A stretch of 64,000 nt of DNA from UBA4582 sp013204195 (GCA_963925735.1 CAWUUH010000020.1:1-64000); one strand, 5' to 3'; positions 35,270 through 44,710 are shown, numbered from the stretch's first letter. Notes: generated from the letters alone by a model not told the origin. Program-made: numbers and translations.

Positions 35270-35983
35270 CTATAGAGGCATCAAGCTACCAGTAAAGCTA
35301 TCTATCAAAGTTGAACTCTCGGGATCAATTTCGGCCCGCAAGTCAGCCCAGGCCTTGCTGTTCGCCAGCTTTTGATTAAATTCAGCCATCGCCGCCCAGT
35401 TTTTGAAGGCCAGGGTATAGTGCAAATTGCCGACGCCACCGACGCCCTCAAGATAGGACTCAACTCGCGCGCCTAGGGCGGTGTGAATCTGCTTCGCTTT
35501 GGCAAAATTCTGCATCACCTTGGCGGTCTGTCCCGGGGCTGGCTTCCAGAGAAAAACGCTAAAGACTTTTCCATCATCGAAGCTGTCAGCCTTCACACTT
35601 GAATCGAGATTGCTAACTCGCATGCTCGACTGTAGTGTCGCGGCGTTTTCTGCGCCGGCTTTGGCCCACAAGGCCTGCCACGCCAGACTTTTCGCTAATG
35701 CATCTTTGGATGCACCCCATTCGGCTTCTGAATCCCAACGCATCAGATAGTTGACATGTAAGTTCGTACCCACGCCACCTTGAAAAGCGTATACCTTCGC
35801 GCCGGCTTCTTCATGAATGGCTTTAGACGCACGCCAAGTTTCTAGCATCTGCGCACCCATACCTGGCGTAGGCTGCCAACGATAAACTTCAAGTATTTCA
35901 CTCTGCGCACCGGCAGACAGGCTGACAAGAATGGCAGCGCTGAACCACTGCTTCAGGCTTAATTTAATGGCGTTTAACTTCAT
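35270..35983 (-). CDS. Exported NIPSNAP-like protein (two dimeric alpha/beta barrel repeats)
   Basis: A 237-residue protein from the ATG at 35983, with GAGG upstream. The signal peptide is MKLNAIKLSLKQWFSAAILVSLSAGAQS. Two internal repeats are visible: EVYRWQPTPGMGAQMLETWRASKAIHEEAGAKV and VFLWKPAPGQTAKVMQNFAKAKQIHTALGARV, each followed by a YLMRW/YTLAF strand and AKSLAWQALW or ANSKAWADLR. This is the NIPSNAP/EthD ferredoxin-like pattern duplicated in one chain. Function unknown. It is upstream of the lipoprotein gene on the same strand. Confidence 0.65.
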   Translation of the reverse strand: MKLNAIKLSLKQWFSAAILVSLSAGAQSEILEVYRWQPTPGMGAQMLETWRASKAIHEEAGAKVYAFQGGVGTNLHVNYLMRWDSEAEWGASKDALAKSLAWQALWAKAGAENAATLQSSMRVSNLDSSVKADSFDDGKVFSVFLWKPAPGQTAKVMQNFAKAKQIHTALGARVESYLEGVGGVGNLHYTLAFKNWAAMAEFNQKLANSKAWADLRAEIDPESSTLIDSFTGSLMPL

Positions 35984-36210
35984 GGCAGGTGCCTCAACAA
36001 TAATCAATTAATAGGCGCTTGATTATGTCGATGAAATTATTAGGCAACAATGATCGTTCGACTTTCGCAGGGAACTCGTCATTGACGGTCGTTTACCTCA
36101 TCAAAGGTGCCGATTAAAGGGCGGGCAGCGGCCCAAGAGCCTCGCAACAACCAAAGCCGAACTAACTTGGCGCGAGCGACGAACTTCTATCAGCACTCGC
36201 CTCGCAAGAC

Positions 36211-37068
36211 TTATTCGTCACCCACGACTCGCTTAAGCGGGCTCTGGGCTCTGGGCTCTGGACTCTGGACGCTAACGGTAGCGGGCAAGAAAACACTACT
36301 GAAAATTTTATTTAGCGCCTCAGAATGTGTCTCGGTCAAGTTCAGCCAAAGCAAGGTGCGGCGCTCGTCAGTAACATCTTTTGTGGTGACGACATGCCCC
36401 CTATCTATCAACAGATGCTGAGTATCGCTGACGGTGCTCTTGCTCAAAGCGATAACCGCTGACAAGTCTGTCGCCGTCGATTCAAGATTCTGCGCCGCCT
36501 CGCGCCGAATCAGATGCAGCAAGAGTAACTGCGAGGTTGCACCCAGATTGGGGGCATACTTCTGCTGCGTTAGTAGATAGTCAGCTGCGAATTTAAAGTA
36601 ATTCACATCACATTGGATGTGATACTTTCCAGCGGTTAAACAAAAGGGGATGTGGGTAGCTTGCAGCCATTTGGCCACATCTTGCGCGACACCAAATGAT
36701 GGTAGGTAGCCTTGTGGGCTTGCAATGTAACGACCTTTAGCCATACCTTTGCGCATCAAGCGCAAAGCCGTACTCTCGGGCAAATTAGCCCTTAAAGACA
36801 GGGCCTTGAGGGTTATCGGTCGATTGTCGCCAAACCAGCTTTCGAGCATGCAAAATTTTAACAGCACGTTACATTCACTGGTTTTACTGACGGTCTGGCC
36901 ATGGTAAGTCAGGGTGTAGAGGTCTACAGCTCGGTCGAGCTCGACGGCGTCGATACTATTACAATCCTGACCGAGCGCCTCGCCGGTGCGGCCTCGATGT
37001 TTCAATCTGGACTGTTTAAATTTTGAAATTTTTAATCTGGGATATCTCAACTGCGGTTTCGCAAACAT
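36211..37068 (-). CDS. Transcriptional regulator with two winged-HTH segments
   Basis: A 285-residue protein with AGAGGTAG about 11 bases before the ATG. The first HTH is near residues 85-110 (TLKALSLRANLPESTALRLM), like ROK/IclR-type N-terminal HTHs. The second is MarR-like near residues 200-250 (DLSAVIALSKSTVSDTQHLL, then DRGHVVTTKDVTDERR). The tail (SVQSPEPRAQSPL) is encoded by a 7-bp tandem repeat at 36239-36266, and an 8-bp repeat lies in its leader at 37095-37126. Copy-number changes in either could alter the C terminus or expression. Targets unknown. Confidence 0.7.
   Translation of the reverse strand: MFAKPQLRYPRLKISKFKQSRLKHRGRTGEALGQDCNSIDAVELDRAVDLYTLTYHGQTVSKTSECNVLLKFCMLESWFGDNRPITLKALSLRANLPESTALRLMRKGMAKGRYIASPQGYLPSFGVAQDVAKWLQATHIPFCLTAGKYHIQCDVNYFKFAADYLLTQQKYAPNLGATSQLLLLHLIRREAAQNLESTATDLSAVIALSKSTVSDTQHLLIDRGHVVTTKDVTDERRTLLWLNLTETHSEALNKIFSSVFLPATVSVQSPEPRAQSPLKRVVGDE
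36239..36266. repeat. 7-bp tandem repeat inside the 3' end of the regulator gene
   Basis: Three GGGCTCT units and one GGACTCT lie in perfect register within the last 20 codons of the regulator. A unit of 7 is not a multiple of 3, so each gain or loss would shift the reading frame of the final residues. Confidence 0.75.
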
Positions 37069-37094
37069 AATGCAATCTACCTCTACCTAACACC

Positions 37095-37126
37095 ATAAAC
37101 CTATAAACCTATAAACCTATAAACCT
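37095..37126. repeat. 8-bp tandem repeat in the regulator leader
   Basis: Four perfect ATAAACCT units (AGGTTTAT on the coding strand) start 27 bases upstream of the regulator start codon. They lie where promoter or 5' leader sequences are expected, so slippage could change promoter spacing. Confidence 0.8.
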
Positions 37127-37296
37127 ATTGAAATATTAAGATGTTGAAGTGACATCGTTGTCATTAAACTAAAAAAACAGTAGCAAATTCTTCACAAAAA
37201 ATCGATTCAATCTTGTTCGACGGAGCCTACGCCGCATTGCTTCAATACTAACGCTGCGGCGATACTGGGATTGACTAGCGATTGGCAAACCTCTGC

Positions 37297-39117
37297 TCAG
37301 TCTAAGCCACCATCGCGCATCGCACGACTGACCTTCACGTGTAAAGCCACCACACTGTCCTCATGGTCACGTAATTGCCCCACCACGCGCAGCCGAACAA
37401 TATGATAGACGCTCGCCGTCAACGAGATGCCAATTCCCACGACATACAACACGGCCATTAACCCGGGCGCCACATCCAGTTCGACCTCATCAAACAGCAG
37501 CCACAGAAATCCCAGCAACAGGCCGATGGAAGCCAGCGTATACAGTGATATCTCCCGACGCACTTTCTCGATGTTGCCGCCGCTCGAGCGGTGCAGCTCG
37601 CCCATACTAAAATGGTCCAGAAACCAACCCGTATCTTCGTCAACGCCGCGATGGGCAGGCGGCATTAAAGAATGACCCGTTATCGGATCAGTCACGGTCT
37701 CGCCACGTCTGTGCGCGTGAATACCGGCCCAGATTTCTTCATGAACCGCTTTGGTAATGGGATAAAAACAGGCAGCGATAAAGGCGATACAGGCTGCCGT
37801 CGCCGGCGCCAGGCAGAAGATCAGGCGAATGGTCAATTGCACCTCGTCTGACTGGACAATATTCGGCGCATAGCCAACGCTGGCGAGCACAGCAAGCGGA
37901 ATCGACATGCTCGGAATCACCATGAATTTGGTCATAATGGACCACAAGGCACTGTACTGTGCCTCGCGGCGCTTGCCTGTACAGAGCTCATCATAGTCAA
38001 TCACATCGGCCTGCATCGATGGGCCTAGGAACAAGCCGGCACCGAAACCTGAACCGGCGATAGTCAAACTGATCAAGGCCGGGATCATATCGCCCTCACC
38101 CCAGAAAAATAGTGAAATGCCGCCAATAACGCCTGGCGCAAAACTCACTAACCAAACGGGCTTTTTCTCAAATCGACGGGCCGCCCAAATCCATCCAGGC
38201 AGGCAGATCAGACCCGCGCCAAAATAAGTTGCCAAATAAATCGCCAGCCAAAGATTGGGGTTGTCGGGCTGCAATATGTACTTGTTGAAGTAGGGCATCA
38301 TCAAGCCCGGTATTGCTCCGGTGACAGAACCAATCAAATAGACCAGCAACAACAAGCGAAATACTCGATTGCGCATGACTCGCCGCACCCCTGGAATCAA
38401 AGGGTTTGAAGGCCGTGCCATGAATTCCGGACGCTCTTGCACCCGCCACACCAAGTTAAAATATAGCAGTGCCAGCAGACAACCAAAGATTACGGAAAAG
38501 CCCGTATAAGCTTCTCTTTCACCGCCCAAGGCACTAATGAGAATGGGCGGCATGACGGCGGCCACGAGTGTGCCCGACACCGCAAACACTTCGCGGATGC
38601 CAAATAGGGTGGTGCGTTCGTGATAATCCAGGGTCAATTCTGGACCCAACCCATAGTGGGGAATGATATAGACCGTATGAAACAGGTAGTACAAGGTATA
38701 GGTCACGGCAAACCAGGCCGCTGCATCAATGCCGCGCAATTGTTCCGGCGGGGTAAACATCAGATAAAACGCTATGGCACAGAGGGGCGCACCAACGGCC
38801 ATCCAGGGTCGACGACGACCCCAACGCGACTTGGTGCGATCACTAAGCCAGCCCACCAACGGATCAGTGACGGCGTCCAGCGCCCTGGCCAGGGCCTTGA
38901 CGAGGGCGATCAAGCCTAATGGCACCAGGATCGTATCAGAATAGAAAATAGTAAGATGAATACCAATGGGGATTGCCATGGCTGCCCCGGCAAAACTTGG
39001 CGCGCCATAGGACAACTTAAGCAATAAGGGTAACGGCGCTTCTTTCTCAGGGCCACTCGGTGCGTCACTGAGACCGGCGTCGACTGACCCTTCTACTACA
39101 ATTTTATTGTTAGACAT
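37297..39117 (-). CDS. GPH-family symporter with C-terminal two-span extension
   Basis: A 606-residue carrier. The GPH signature is DAVTDPLVGWLSDRTKSRWG followed by RRRP, and the second-half motif is MQADVIDYDELCTGKRREAQ. After the usual 12-span core there is an extra segment of about 140 residues: a hydrophilic loop (HAHRRGETVTDPITGHSLMP) and two more spans (YTLASIGLLLGFLWLLF and GLMAVLYVVGIGISLTASVYHI). GPH carriers are usually 450-500 residues, so the extension is notable. It is divergent from the amidohydrolase gene, which suggests import of its substrate, but this is inference. Confidence 0.85.
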   Translation of the reverse strand: MSNNKIVVEGSVDAGLSDAPSGPEKEAPLPLLLKLSYGAPSFAGAAMAIPIGIHLTIFYSDTILVPLGLIALVKALARALDAVTDPLVGWLSDRTKSRWGRRRPWMAVGAPLCAIAFYLMFTPPEQLRGIDAAAWFAVTYTLYYLFHTVYIIPHYGLGPELTLDYHERTTLFGIREVFAVSGTLVAAVMPPILISALGGEREAYTGFSVIFGCLLALLYFNLVWRVQERPEFMARPSNPLIPGVRRVMRNRVFRLLLLVYLIGSVTGAIPGLMMPYFNKYILQPDNPNLWLAIYLATYFGAGLICLPGWIWAARRFEKKPVWLVSFAPGVIGGISLFFWGEGDMIPALISLTIAGSGFGAGLFLGPSMQADVIDYDELCTGKRREAQYSALWSIMTKFMVIPSMSIPLAVLASVGYAPNIVQSDEVQLTIRLIFCLAPATAACIAFIAACFYPITKAVHEEIWAGIHAHRRGETVTDPITGHSLMPPAHRGVDEDTGWFLDHFSMGELHRSSGGNIEKVRREISLYTLASIGLLLGFLWLLFDEVELDVAPGLMAVLYVVGIGISLTASVYHIVRLRVVGQLRDHEDSVVALHVKVSRAMRDGGLD

Positions 39118-39291
39118 TGCGTTTAATCAGCCTGTAGACCTTTGATCACCTAAACAGTTATCCCGACAAGGGTCAATCCGTCTTGGTCACCGGCACTTTC
39201 AACGGGCGCCAAACCCAGCGAATGATTAGATTTTTGCCGTTGAAAGGACTATAAATGAACAGACAAATTCACAGACCCATAGAAGACGACG

Positions 39292-41004
39292 ATGACGCAA
39301 TATGATCTGATTATTCGTAATGGTGAAATTTACGACGGCAGCGGCGACGCCTCGTTCAAGGGCGACGTGGCCATTCTCGATGGTGTTATCGCGCGTATCG
39401 CCAGCCATATCGAGGGCACGGCTAACCGAGAGATTGACGCCACTGGCCATATCGTGACACCGGGTTTCGTCGACGTGCACACCCACTATGACGGTCAGGC
39501 AACCTGGGACTCTCATCTTGCACCCTCATCGAACCTGGGTACCACAACGGTCGTTGTCGGTAACTGCGGGGTTGGTTTTGCACCCTGTCGTCCACAAGAT
39601 CGCGAGGTACTGGTACAGCTGATGGAGGGGGTCGAAGAAATTCCAGGCTCAGCCATGAACGAAGGCTTGCCCTGGAATTGGGAATCTTTTCCGGAATACC
39701 TGGATTCACTGGCCGCTAAACCACGAGATATCGACATGGCGGCTCTGCTGCCCCATGGTCCGGTGCGAGTTTATGTCATGGGTCAGCGCGCCGTTGATCG
39801 CGAAGCCGCCACGGCTGAAGATATTGCCCGAATGAAAGTCTTAATAAAAGACGCCTTAGCCGCTGGAGCCATGGGCTTGTCCACCTCGCGCACCTTATTG
39901 CATCGCAGCAGCAACGGCGAATTCATTCCTACCTACCAGGCAGCTACCAGCGAACTTAAACAATTAGGCGAGTCATTGTCCGGCGCTCAAGGCCATGTAT
40001 TCCAACTTATCTCTGACTGGGAGGACGCTGAGGATGAGTTCAGTATTCTCAGGGAGACCAGCAGAAAGACTGGCGCCAAAGGGACCTTTACGCTGCTAGA
40101 TATTGGCAATCGACCAGACCATTGGCGCGAACAGCTGGATCGGATCGAAGCTGCTCAGGCAGACGGCCTGGATATTCGTGGTCAGGTCTTATCGCGACCC
40201 GTGGGCATGTTGATGGGCCACCCGGCCTCCATGAGCAGCTTCTACAAACGGCCGACTTTTCTGGGACTAGAGTCGCTACCCTGGGACGAAAAAATCGCGA
40301 CTCTGAAACAACCGGACATCAAGGCTCGCATTCTTGCTGAAGACAACGATCATCCGCATGTTTTTGTTGAGATTTTCAATAATCGCTTCCGCCACATGTA
40401 CCCGCTGGAAGAGCCGATCAATTACCTGCCCAACAAGGAAGACTCTGTCGCCGCCATTGCCGAGCGTGAAGGCCGACTGCCTGAAGAATGGTTGTATGAC
40501 TACTTTCTGGGTAACAACGGTAACAACCTGGTGTATATTCCGGCTGCCAATTTCTCGGAAAACATTCCAACGTTGCTCGATCATCCCCATACCATTTCCG
40601 CATTGGGCGATGGCGGCGCCCACGTCGGTTCGATTTGTGATACCAGCGCCAATGTCTATATTCTCACCAAGTGGGTGAAGGAGCGCCACGTGTTCGAACT
40701 GGCGCGGGCCATCCAGTTGCTCACTCGCCAACCCGCGGAACTCTACTCCCTAAAAGATCGCGGCCTGTTGGCCGAGGGCATGCGCGGCGATGTCAACATC
40801 ATCGACTTTGCGGCGCTGAAACTGCACACACCACACATCGTGCATGACCTGCCAGCCGGGGGTAAACGCTTCTTGCAGAATGCCGACGGGATTATCGCGA
40901 CGATCAAATCTGGAGAAGTCATCTACAGCCATGGTCAGGCGACGGGCGCATTACCGGGCAAACTGGTCCGCGGCCAGCAGGCTGACCCGCGTCTCAGCGC
41001 CTAA
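39292..41004 (+). CDS. D-aminoacylase-like amidohydrolase (N-acyl-D-amino acid deacylase family)
   Basis: A 570-residue amidohydrolase. It starts with the composite beta-sandwich (YDLIIRNGEIYDGSGDASFK) and has metal-binding VDVHTHYDGQATWD near residue 62 and GNCGVGFAPC, the Cys-containing motif typical of D-aminoacylases (PF07969). ALGDGGAHVGSICDTS carries the catalytic Asp, and LLTRQPAELYSLKDRGLLAEGMRGDVNIID is the family C-terminal signature. It hydrolyses N-acyl amino acids or related amides or lactones. The first ATG is used, without a clear ribosome-binding site. Confidence 0.88.
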   Translation: MTQYDLIIRNGEIYDGSGDASFKGDVAILDGVIARIASHIEGTANREIDATGHIVTPGFVDVHTHYDGQATWDSHLAPSSNLGTTTVVVGNCGVGFAPCRPQDREVLVQLMEGVEEIPGSAMNEGLPWNWESFPEYLDSLAAKPRDIDMAALLPHGPVRVYVMGQRAVDREAATAEDIARMKVLIKDALAAGAMGLSTSRTLLHRSSNGEFIPTYQAATSELKQLGESLSGAQGHVFQLISDWEDAEDEFSILRETSRKTGAKGTFTLLDIGNRPDHWREQLDRIEAAQADGLDIRGQVLSRPVGMLMGHPASMSSFYKRPTFLGLESLPWDEKIATLKQPDIKARILAEDNDHPHVFVEIFNNRFRHMYPLEEPINYLPNKEDSVAAIAEREGRLPEEWLYDYFLGNNGNNLVYIPAANFSENIPTLLDHPHTISALGDGGAHVGSICDTSANVYILTKWVKERHVFELARAIQLLTRQPAELYSLKDRGLLAEGMRGDVNIIDFAALKLHTPHIVHDLPAGGKRFLQNADGIIATIKSGEVIYSHGQATGALPGKLVRGQQADPRLSA

Positions 41005-41201
41005 GGGTCACATTCACTTGGGCAGTTGATGATATCAAACTGCTCGGGTGACGGGAGGCAATGACATCCAGATTCCCTTGTTGCTAGCAACAACAGTAAG
41101 CGGTCGCATACTGCGCGCCATCCGTGCAAACTCCGCTGGCGCCATGTGAGGATGAGCACCCCGAACAGACAACCAACCGCAATCATTACGGAATTTTAGC
41201 C

Positions 41202-42047
41202 ATGAGCATCATTGTCACACCATCCGGCCAAGCCTGCGGCGCGACCGTGACCAACGTCGATTTAAGCCAGCACTTAAGCCCAGCTACCATCGCTGAGATT
41301 CGAGCCGCCTGGCTGGCTCACCATGTGGTTGCCTTTCCGAATCAGACTCTGAACGACGATGATCTTGAGCGGTTCTCCCAATACTTTGGTGAGTTTGGCG
41401 AAGATCCTTTTATCGCCGCCATACCGGATAGAGAACATATCATTGCGGTCAAGCGCATGGCCCAAGAAACCGCTCCGATTTTTGCGGAATCTTGGCACAC
41501 CGACTGGAGCTTTCAGAAGACACCACCCGCTGCCACCTGCTTGTACGGCATCACTATTCCACCTGCGGGCGGCGACACGCTATATGCCAATCAACATCTG
41601 GCGCTGCAACAGATGCCAGCTGCTTTGCGAGCCAAGCTGGAAGGCAAACTGGCCATTCATTCTGCCGGCCGAGCCTACGGCAACGAGGGCTCATACGGCA
41701 AGGCCGACCAGGCCACAGATCGCAGCATGGAGATTTTACCCTCCGACACTGCCCTGGCCACCCAACATCATCCGCTTATTCGCCGCCATCGAGAAACAGG
41801 CCAAGAGGGCGTGTACGGCGTTATTGGCTACATCATTGGTATCGAAGGCATGAGTGATGACGAAAGCCAGGCCCTATTAATGGAATTACACCAGTGGCAA
41901 ACCCGACCGGAGTTTCAATACCGCCATCAATGGCAACCAGGCATGTTAACCATGTGGGATAACCGTTCGGTACTGCACCGTGCCACTGGTGGCTATGAAG
42001 GTTATGATCGCTTACTGCATCGCACGACCATTGCCGATGTCGCCTGA
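41202..42047 (+). CDS. TauD/TfdA-family Fe(II)/2-oxoglutarate dioxygenase
   Basis: A 281-residue dioxygenase from the ATG at 41202; a longer frame opens at 41124 with a non-conserved leader. The iron ligands are His99-x-Asp101 (ESWHTDWSF) and His259 (WDNRSVLHRAT), with Arg in LLHRTTI for 2-oxoglutarate. TfdA, TauD and AtsK relatives oxygenate herbicides, taurine or alkyl sulfates. The GH3 gene overlaps its 3' end by 11 bases, so the pair is coupled although their functions differ. Substrate unknown. Confidence 0.88.
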   Translation: MSIIVTPSGQACGATVTNVDLSQHLSPATIAEIRAAWLAHHVVAFPNQTLNDDDLERFSQYFGEFGEDPFIAAIPDREHIIAVKRMAQETAPIFAESWHTDWSFQKTPPAATCLYGITIPPAGGDTLYANQHLALQQMPAALRAKLEGKLAIHSAGRAYGNEGSYGKADQATDRSMEILPSDTALATQHHPLIRRHRETGQEGVYGVIGYIIGIEGMSDDESQALLMELHQWQTRPEFQYRHQWQPGMLTMWDNRSVLHRATGGYEGYDRLLHRTTIADVA

Positions 42048-43209
42048 AAACAGTGCACCGGCACCTGAGGTGAACATACATCAGAGCCTGCGCAAGCAGC
42101 TGGGACAATTGCTGTGCGTGGGTTTTCATGGCACCACCCCGACCGACCCAGGCGTCCAGAACATCATTGAGCAGGCCGAGGCCGGATTGATCGGTGGCGT
42201 GATTATCTATCGCTATAACATTCTGAACCGAGCGCAATTAACCCATCTATTACTGGCTATTCAAGGGGCCAAGACTGAATTTCCGTTATTTGTGTTTGTC
42301 GATCAAGAAGGTGGAAAAATCCAACGAGTCGACAGCTCACAAGGCTTCAAAGAGACCTTGTCAGCGAAACGGGTTGCCGCCGATCTCAGCCCGAAGGCCG
42401 CCCAACAGCACTACGCCGATCTTGGTCAGGAACTGCAGGCTGCGGGCTTTAATTTCGACCTGGCGCCTTGCGTCGACCTGGATGGCGATCCACCGGGGCC
42501 GGCGATCGGTCAATTGGACCGAAGTTATAGCCGGGATGTCACCACCGTCATAACCTACGCACAAACAATGCTGGAAGGCCTAGGCTCTCAGGGCGTACTG
42601 GGTTGTCTGAAGCATTTCCCCGGCCACGGCCGCGCTCGTGGTGACTCACATACGGGCTTGCTAGATATCACCCACACCTGGACGGCAGCAGAACTGGAGC
42701 CTTTCAAGCAGCTCGTTAGTCGCGGCGTTGTCGATGCGGTCATGACCTCTCACCTGGTCCACCAGCATGTCGATGCCGGCACGCCGGTGACATTTTCAGC
42801 CGAATGGTTACGCATTCTTCGTAAGGACTTGGGGTTTGATGGCGTGATCGTTGCTGACGACCTGCATATGGGGGCCATCATCCGCCACTACACCCTGCAA
42901 GAGACGGTGGTTCAGGGCCTCACAGCTGGCCTTGATCTATTGATGTTCTCGAACAACCCCCTGGCGGCACAACCCCAAGGGATACGCCATGATTTGAATG
43001 CCACCATGGCGACGGTCAGTACCGGCGACTGGGTTGTGGCTGATTCAGACCTGCCAGCCAAGGTCATCTTCGAAGCGAACGCGGCAGTGGCCGCCGGTCA
43101 CCTAGCTGCAAGCACCATCAACGCGGCATACGAACGAGTCATCAAACTCAAACGCAAGCTGGTGCGCTTACGGGCTGACACCATTAGCCTGCAGGGCGAA
43201 CCAACATGA
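42037..43209 (+). CDS. GH3-family beta-N-acetylhexosaminidase (NagZ-like)
   Basis: A 390-residue GH3 enzyme starting at an ATG that overlaps the dioxygenase stop by 11 bases. The NagZ motif is present (KHFPGHGRARGDSHTGL, with the His/Asp dyad loop), and the nucleophile Asp is in VIVADDLHMGAI. Cytoplasmic NagZ removes N-acetylglucosamine from muropeptides during wall recycling. This copy is longer than usual and its context is not wall recycling, so it may be a paralogue with another beta-hexosaminide. The 3' end overlaps the convergent GNAT gene by 26 bases. Confidence 0.85.
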   Translation: MSPENSAPAPEVNIHQSLRKQLGQLLCVGFHGTTPTDPGVQNIIEQAEAGLIGGVIIYRYNILNRAQLTHLLLAIQGAKTEFPLFVFVDQEGGKIQRVDSSQGFKETLSAKRVAADLSPKAAQQHYADLGQELQAAGFNFDLAPCVDLDGDPPGPAIGQLDRSYSRDVTTVITYAQTMLEGLGSQGVLGCLKHFPGHGRARGDSHTGLLDITHTWTAAELEPFKQLVSRGVVDAVMTSHLVHQHVDAGTPVTFSAEWLRILRKDLGFDGVIVADDLHMGAIIRHYTLQETVVQGLTAGLDLLMFSNNPLAAQPQGIRHDLNATMATVSTGDWVVADSDLPAKVIFEANAAVAAGHLAASTINAAYERVIKLKRKLVRLRADTISLQGEPT

Positions 43210-43642
43210 GGACCCGACAGGGATAGCCATGATTGTCACTGTCAAACTGATCAAACCGCCTGAATCCCTCACTCAAATACAGCGCCAACGCAGGCTGGTT
43301 GCCATCTAGCACATGGACCTGCGCCCCTTGATCGATCAGCGATAGCGCCTGCCGAAGCAGCTGCCGGCCAATACCTTGCCGAGCGCAATCGGGATCAACG
43401 TATAGCCAACCCACCTGGTCGTCTTCGATACCGACAAAGCCAAGCACCTGCTCGCCGCGCTCGGCGACTAGCTTTCTGGCACTCAGAAACTCTTCAAAAT
43501 CTTCCCGATCATCCACCAGCGGCACAAAGGCGCGGGCGTCGCATGCTCCCAAGAGTTCAATGGGCCGAGCCCGGTCGTGAATGCTGATCGCCGCTAGCTG
43601 ATCGTCGCGCCGATAAGCCCGTATGGTGATGTCATTCACCAT
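43184..43642 (-). CDS. GNAT-family N-acetyltransferase
   Basis: A 152-residue acetyltransferase from the ATG at 43642 (a TTG four codons earlier is also open). The acetyl-CoA motif is VDPDCARQGIGRQLLRQAL, preceded by the strand QVLGFVGIEDDQVGWLYV and followed by LYLSEGFRRF. Substrate unknown. It converges with and overlaps the GH3 gene. Confidence 0.88.
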   Translation of the reverse strand: MVNDITIRAYRRDDQLAAISIHDRARPIELLGACDARAFVPLVDDREDFEEFLSARKLVAERGEQVLGFVGIEDDQVGWLYVDPDCARQGIGRQLLRQALSLIDQGAQVHVLDGNQPALALYLSEGFRRFDQFDSDNHGYPCRVLMLVRPAG

Positions 43643-43827
43643 GGTGCGTCTCAAACTTGCTCAGGGCCCATCGGAACATATTACTTTTACCTTAACGGTG
43701 ACGGCTGAAGATAGCCTGTAGTCTATTGATCTGGCATCAGCAGGACAACCGCCGGTTGCTTTGCCTGACGCAAATGTGGTCTAGTCATCGAGTCTATTGT
43801 TACCTGCCAACCACGGAGATCAGAGCG

Positions 43828-44667
43828 ATGAAATTCGGCGCGCTAATTTTTGCCACTGACTATTCCATACCACTGGACGAGCTCGCGATAGAACTAGAAC
43901 AACGGGGCTATGAATCGGTGTTTGTCCCGGAACATACCCACATACCCGTCTCACGACAATCACCTTGGCCGGGCGGCGCTGACCTGCCACCGGAGTACTG
44001 GCATTCCTACGACCCTTTTGTATCACTCGCCTTTGCCGCTGCCGCCACCAAAACCCTGAAGATTGGCACGGGCATCTGCCTTCTGCCCCAACGCGACACC
44101 TTGGTGACCGCCAAACTGGTCGCCAGCCTAGACCGTATGTCCGCCGGGCGTTTCATCTTTGGCATTGGCGGCGGCTGGAACAAAGAAGAAATGGCCCATC
44201 ATGGCGTTGACTACGATCGGCGTTTTCAACGTATGGAGGAACAGGTGTTAGCGATGCAGCGCCTGTGGACTCAAGATTCTGCCGAGTACCAGGGTAAATT
44301 CGTCAACTTCACGGCCAGCTGGCTGTACCCGAAACCCGTGCAAACGCCTTATCCACCGATCATTCTGGGTGGCGAAACGGACTACACGCTCAAGCGCGTT
44401 GTGCGTTACTGTGATGGCTGGTTGCCCCGAGCCAGGGACGGCTTTGATGCTGTCGCCAGCATGAACCGCCTGCGACACATCGCCGCCAGTGCGGGCAGGG
44501 AGATGCAATCCCTGAGCGTCAGCGTTTTTGGCGCCCCCGCTGACCCCGCGATACTGGCCGGCTATCGAGCTGCCGGCATAAGCCGCGCCATCTTGCCGTT
44601 GCCGTCAGTTTCTCGAGAGAAAATTTTGCCTATTCTGGATCAATATCAGGCCTTACTTGAAACCTAG
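43828..44667 (+). CDS. LLM-class flavin or F420-dependent oxidoreductase
   Basis: A 279-residue luciferase-like protein. I chose the ATG at 43828 because GGAG lies about 9 bases upstream and the family starts MKFGALIFATDYS. The pattern is GYESVFVPEHTHIP, KTLKIGTGICLLPQRDTLVT, DRMSAGRFIFGIGGGWNKEE and PPIILGGETDYTLKRV. The length matches the short F420-type group (about 280-300). The stop codon lies inside the first unit of a 13-bp tandem repeat. This is the second LLM gene in the window. Confidence 0.87.
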   Translation: MKFGALIFATDYSIPLDELAIELEQRGYESVFVPEHTHIPVSRQSPWPGGADLPPEYWHSYDPFVSLAFAAAATKTLKIGTGICLLPQRDTLVTAKLVASLDRMSAGRFIFGIGGGWNKEEMAHHGVDYDRRFQRMEEQVLAMQRLWTQDSAEYQGKFVNFTASWLYPKPVQTPYPPIILGGETDYTLKRVVRYCDGWLPRARDGFDAVASMNRLRHIAASAGREMQSLSVSVFGAPADPAILAGYRAAGISRAILPLPSVSREKILPILDQYQALLET

Positions 44668-44710
44668 GCTCGAAACCTAGGCTCGAAACCTAGCCTAGAA
44701 ACCTAGCCTC
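44659..44710. repeat. 13-bp tandem repeat, 4 copies, over the LLM stop codon
   Basis: The units are GAAACCTAGGCTC (twice), GAAACCTAGCCTA and GAAACCTAGCCTC, then GAAAAATAG. The first unit includes the last codons and the TAG of the LLM gene. Because each unit repeats the in-frame or near-frame TAG pattern, the array extends from a coding end into the gap of 103 bp before the convergent MDR gene. Confidence 0.75.
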
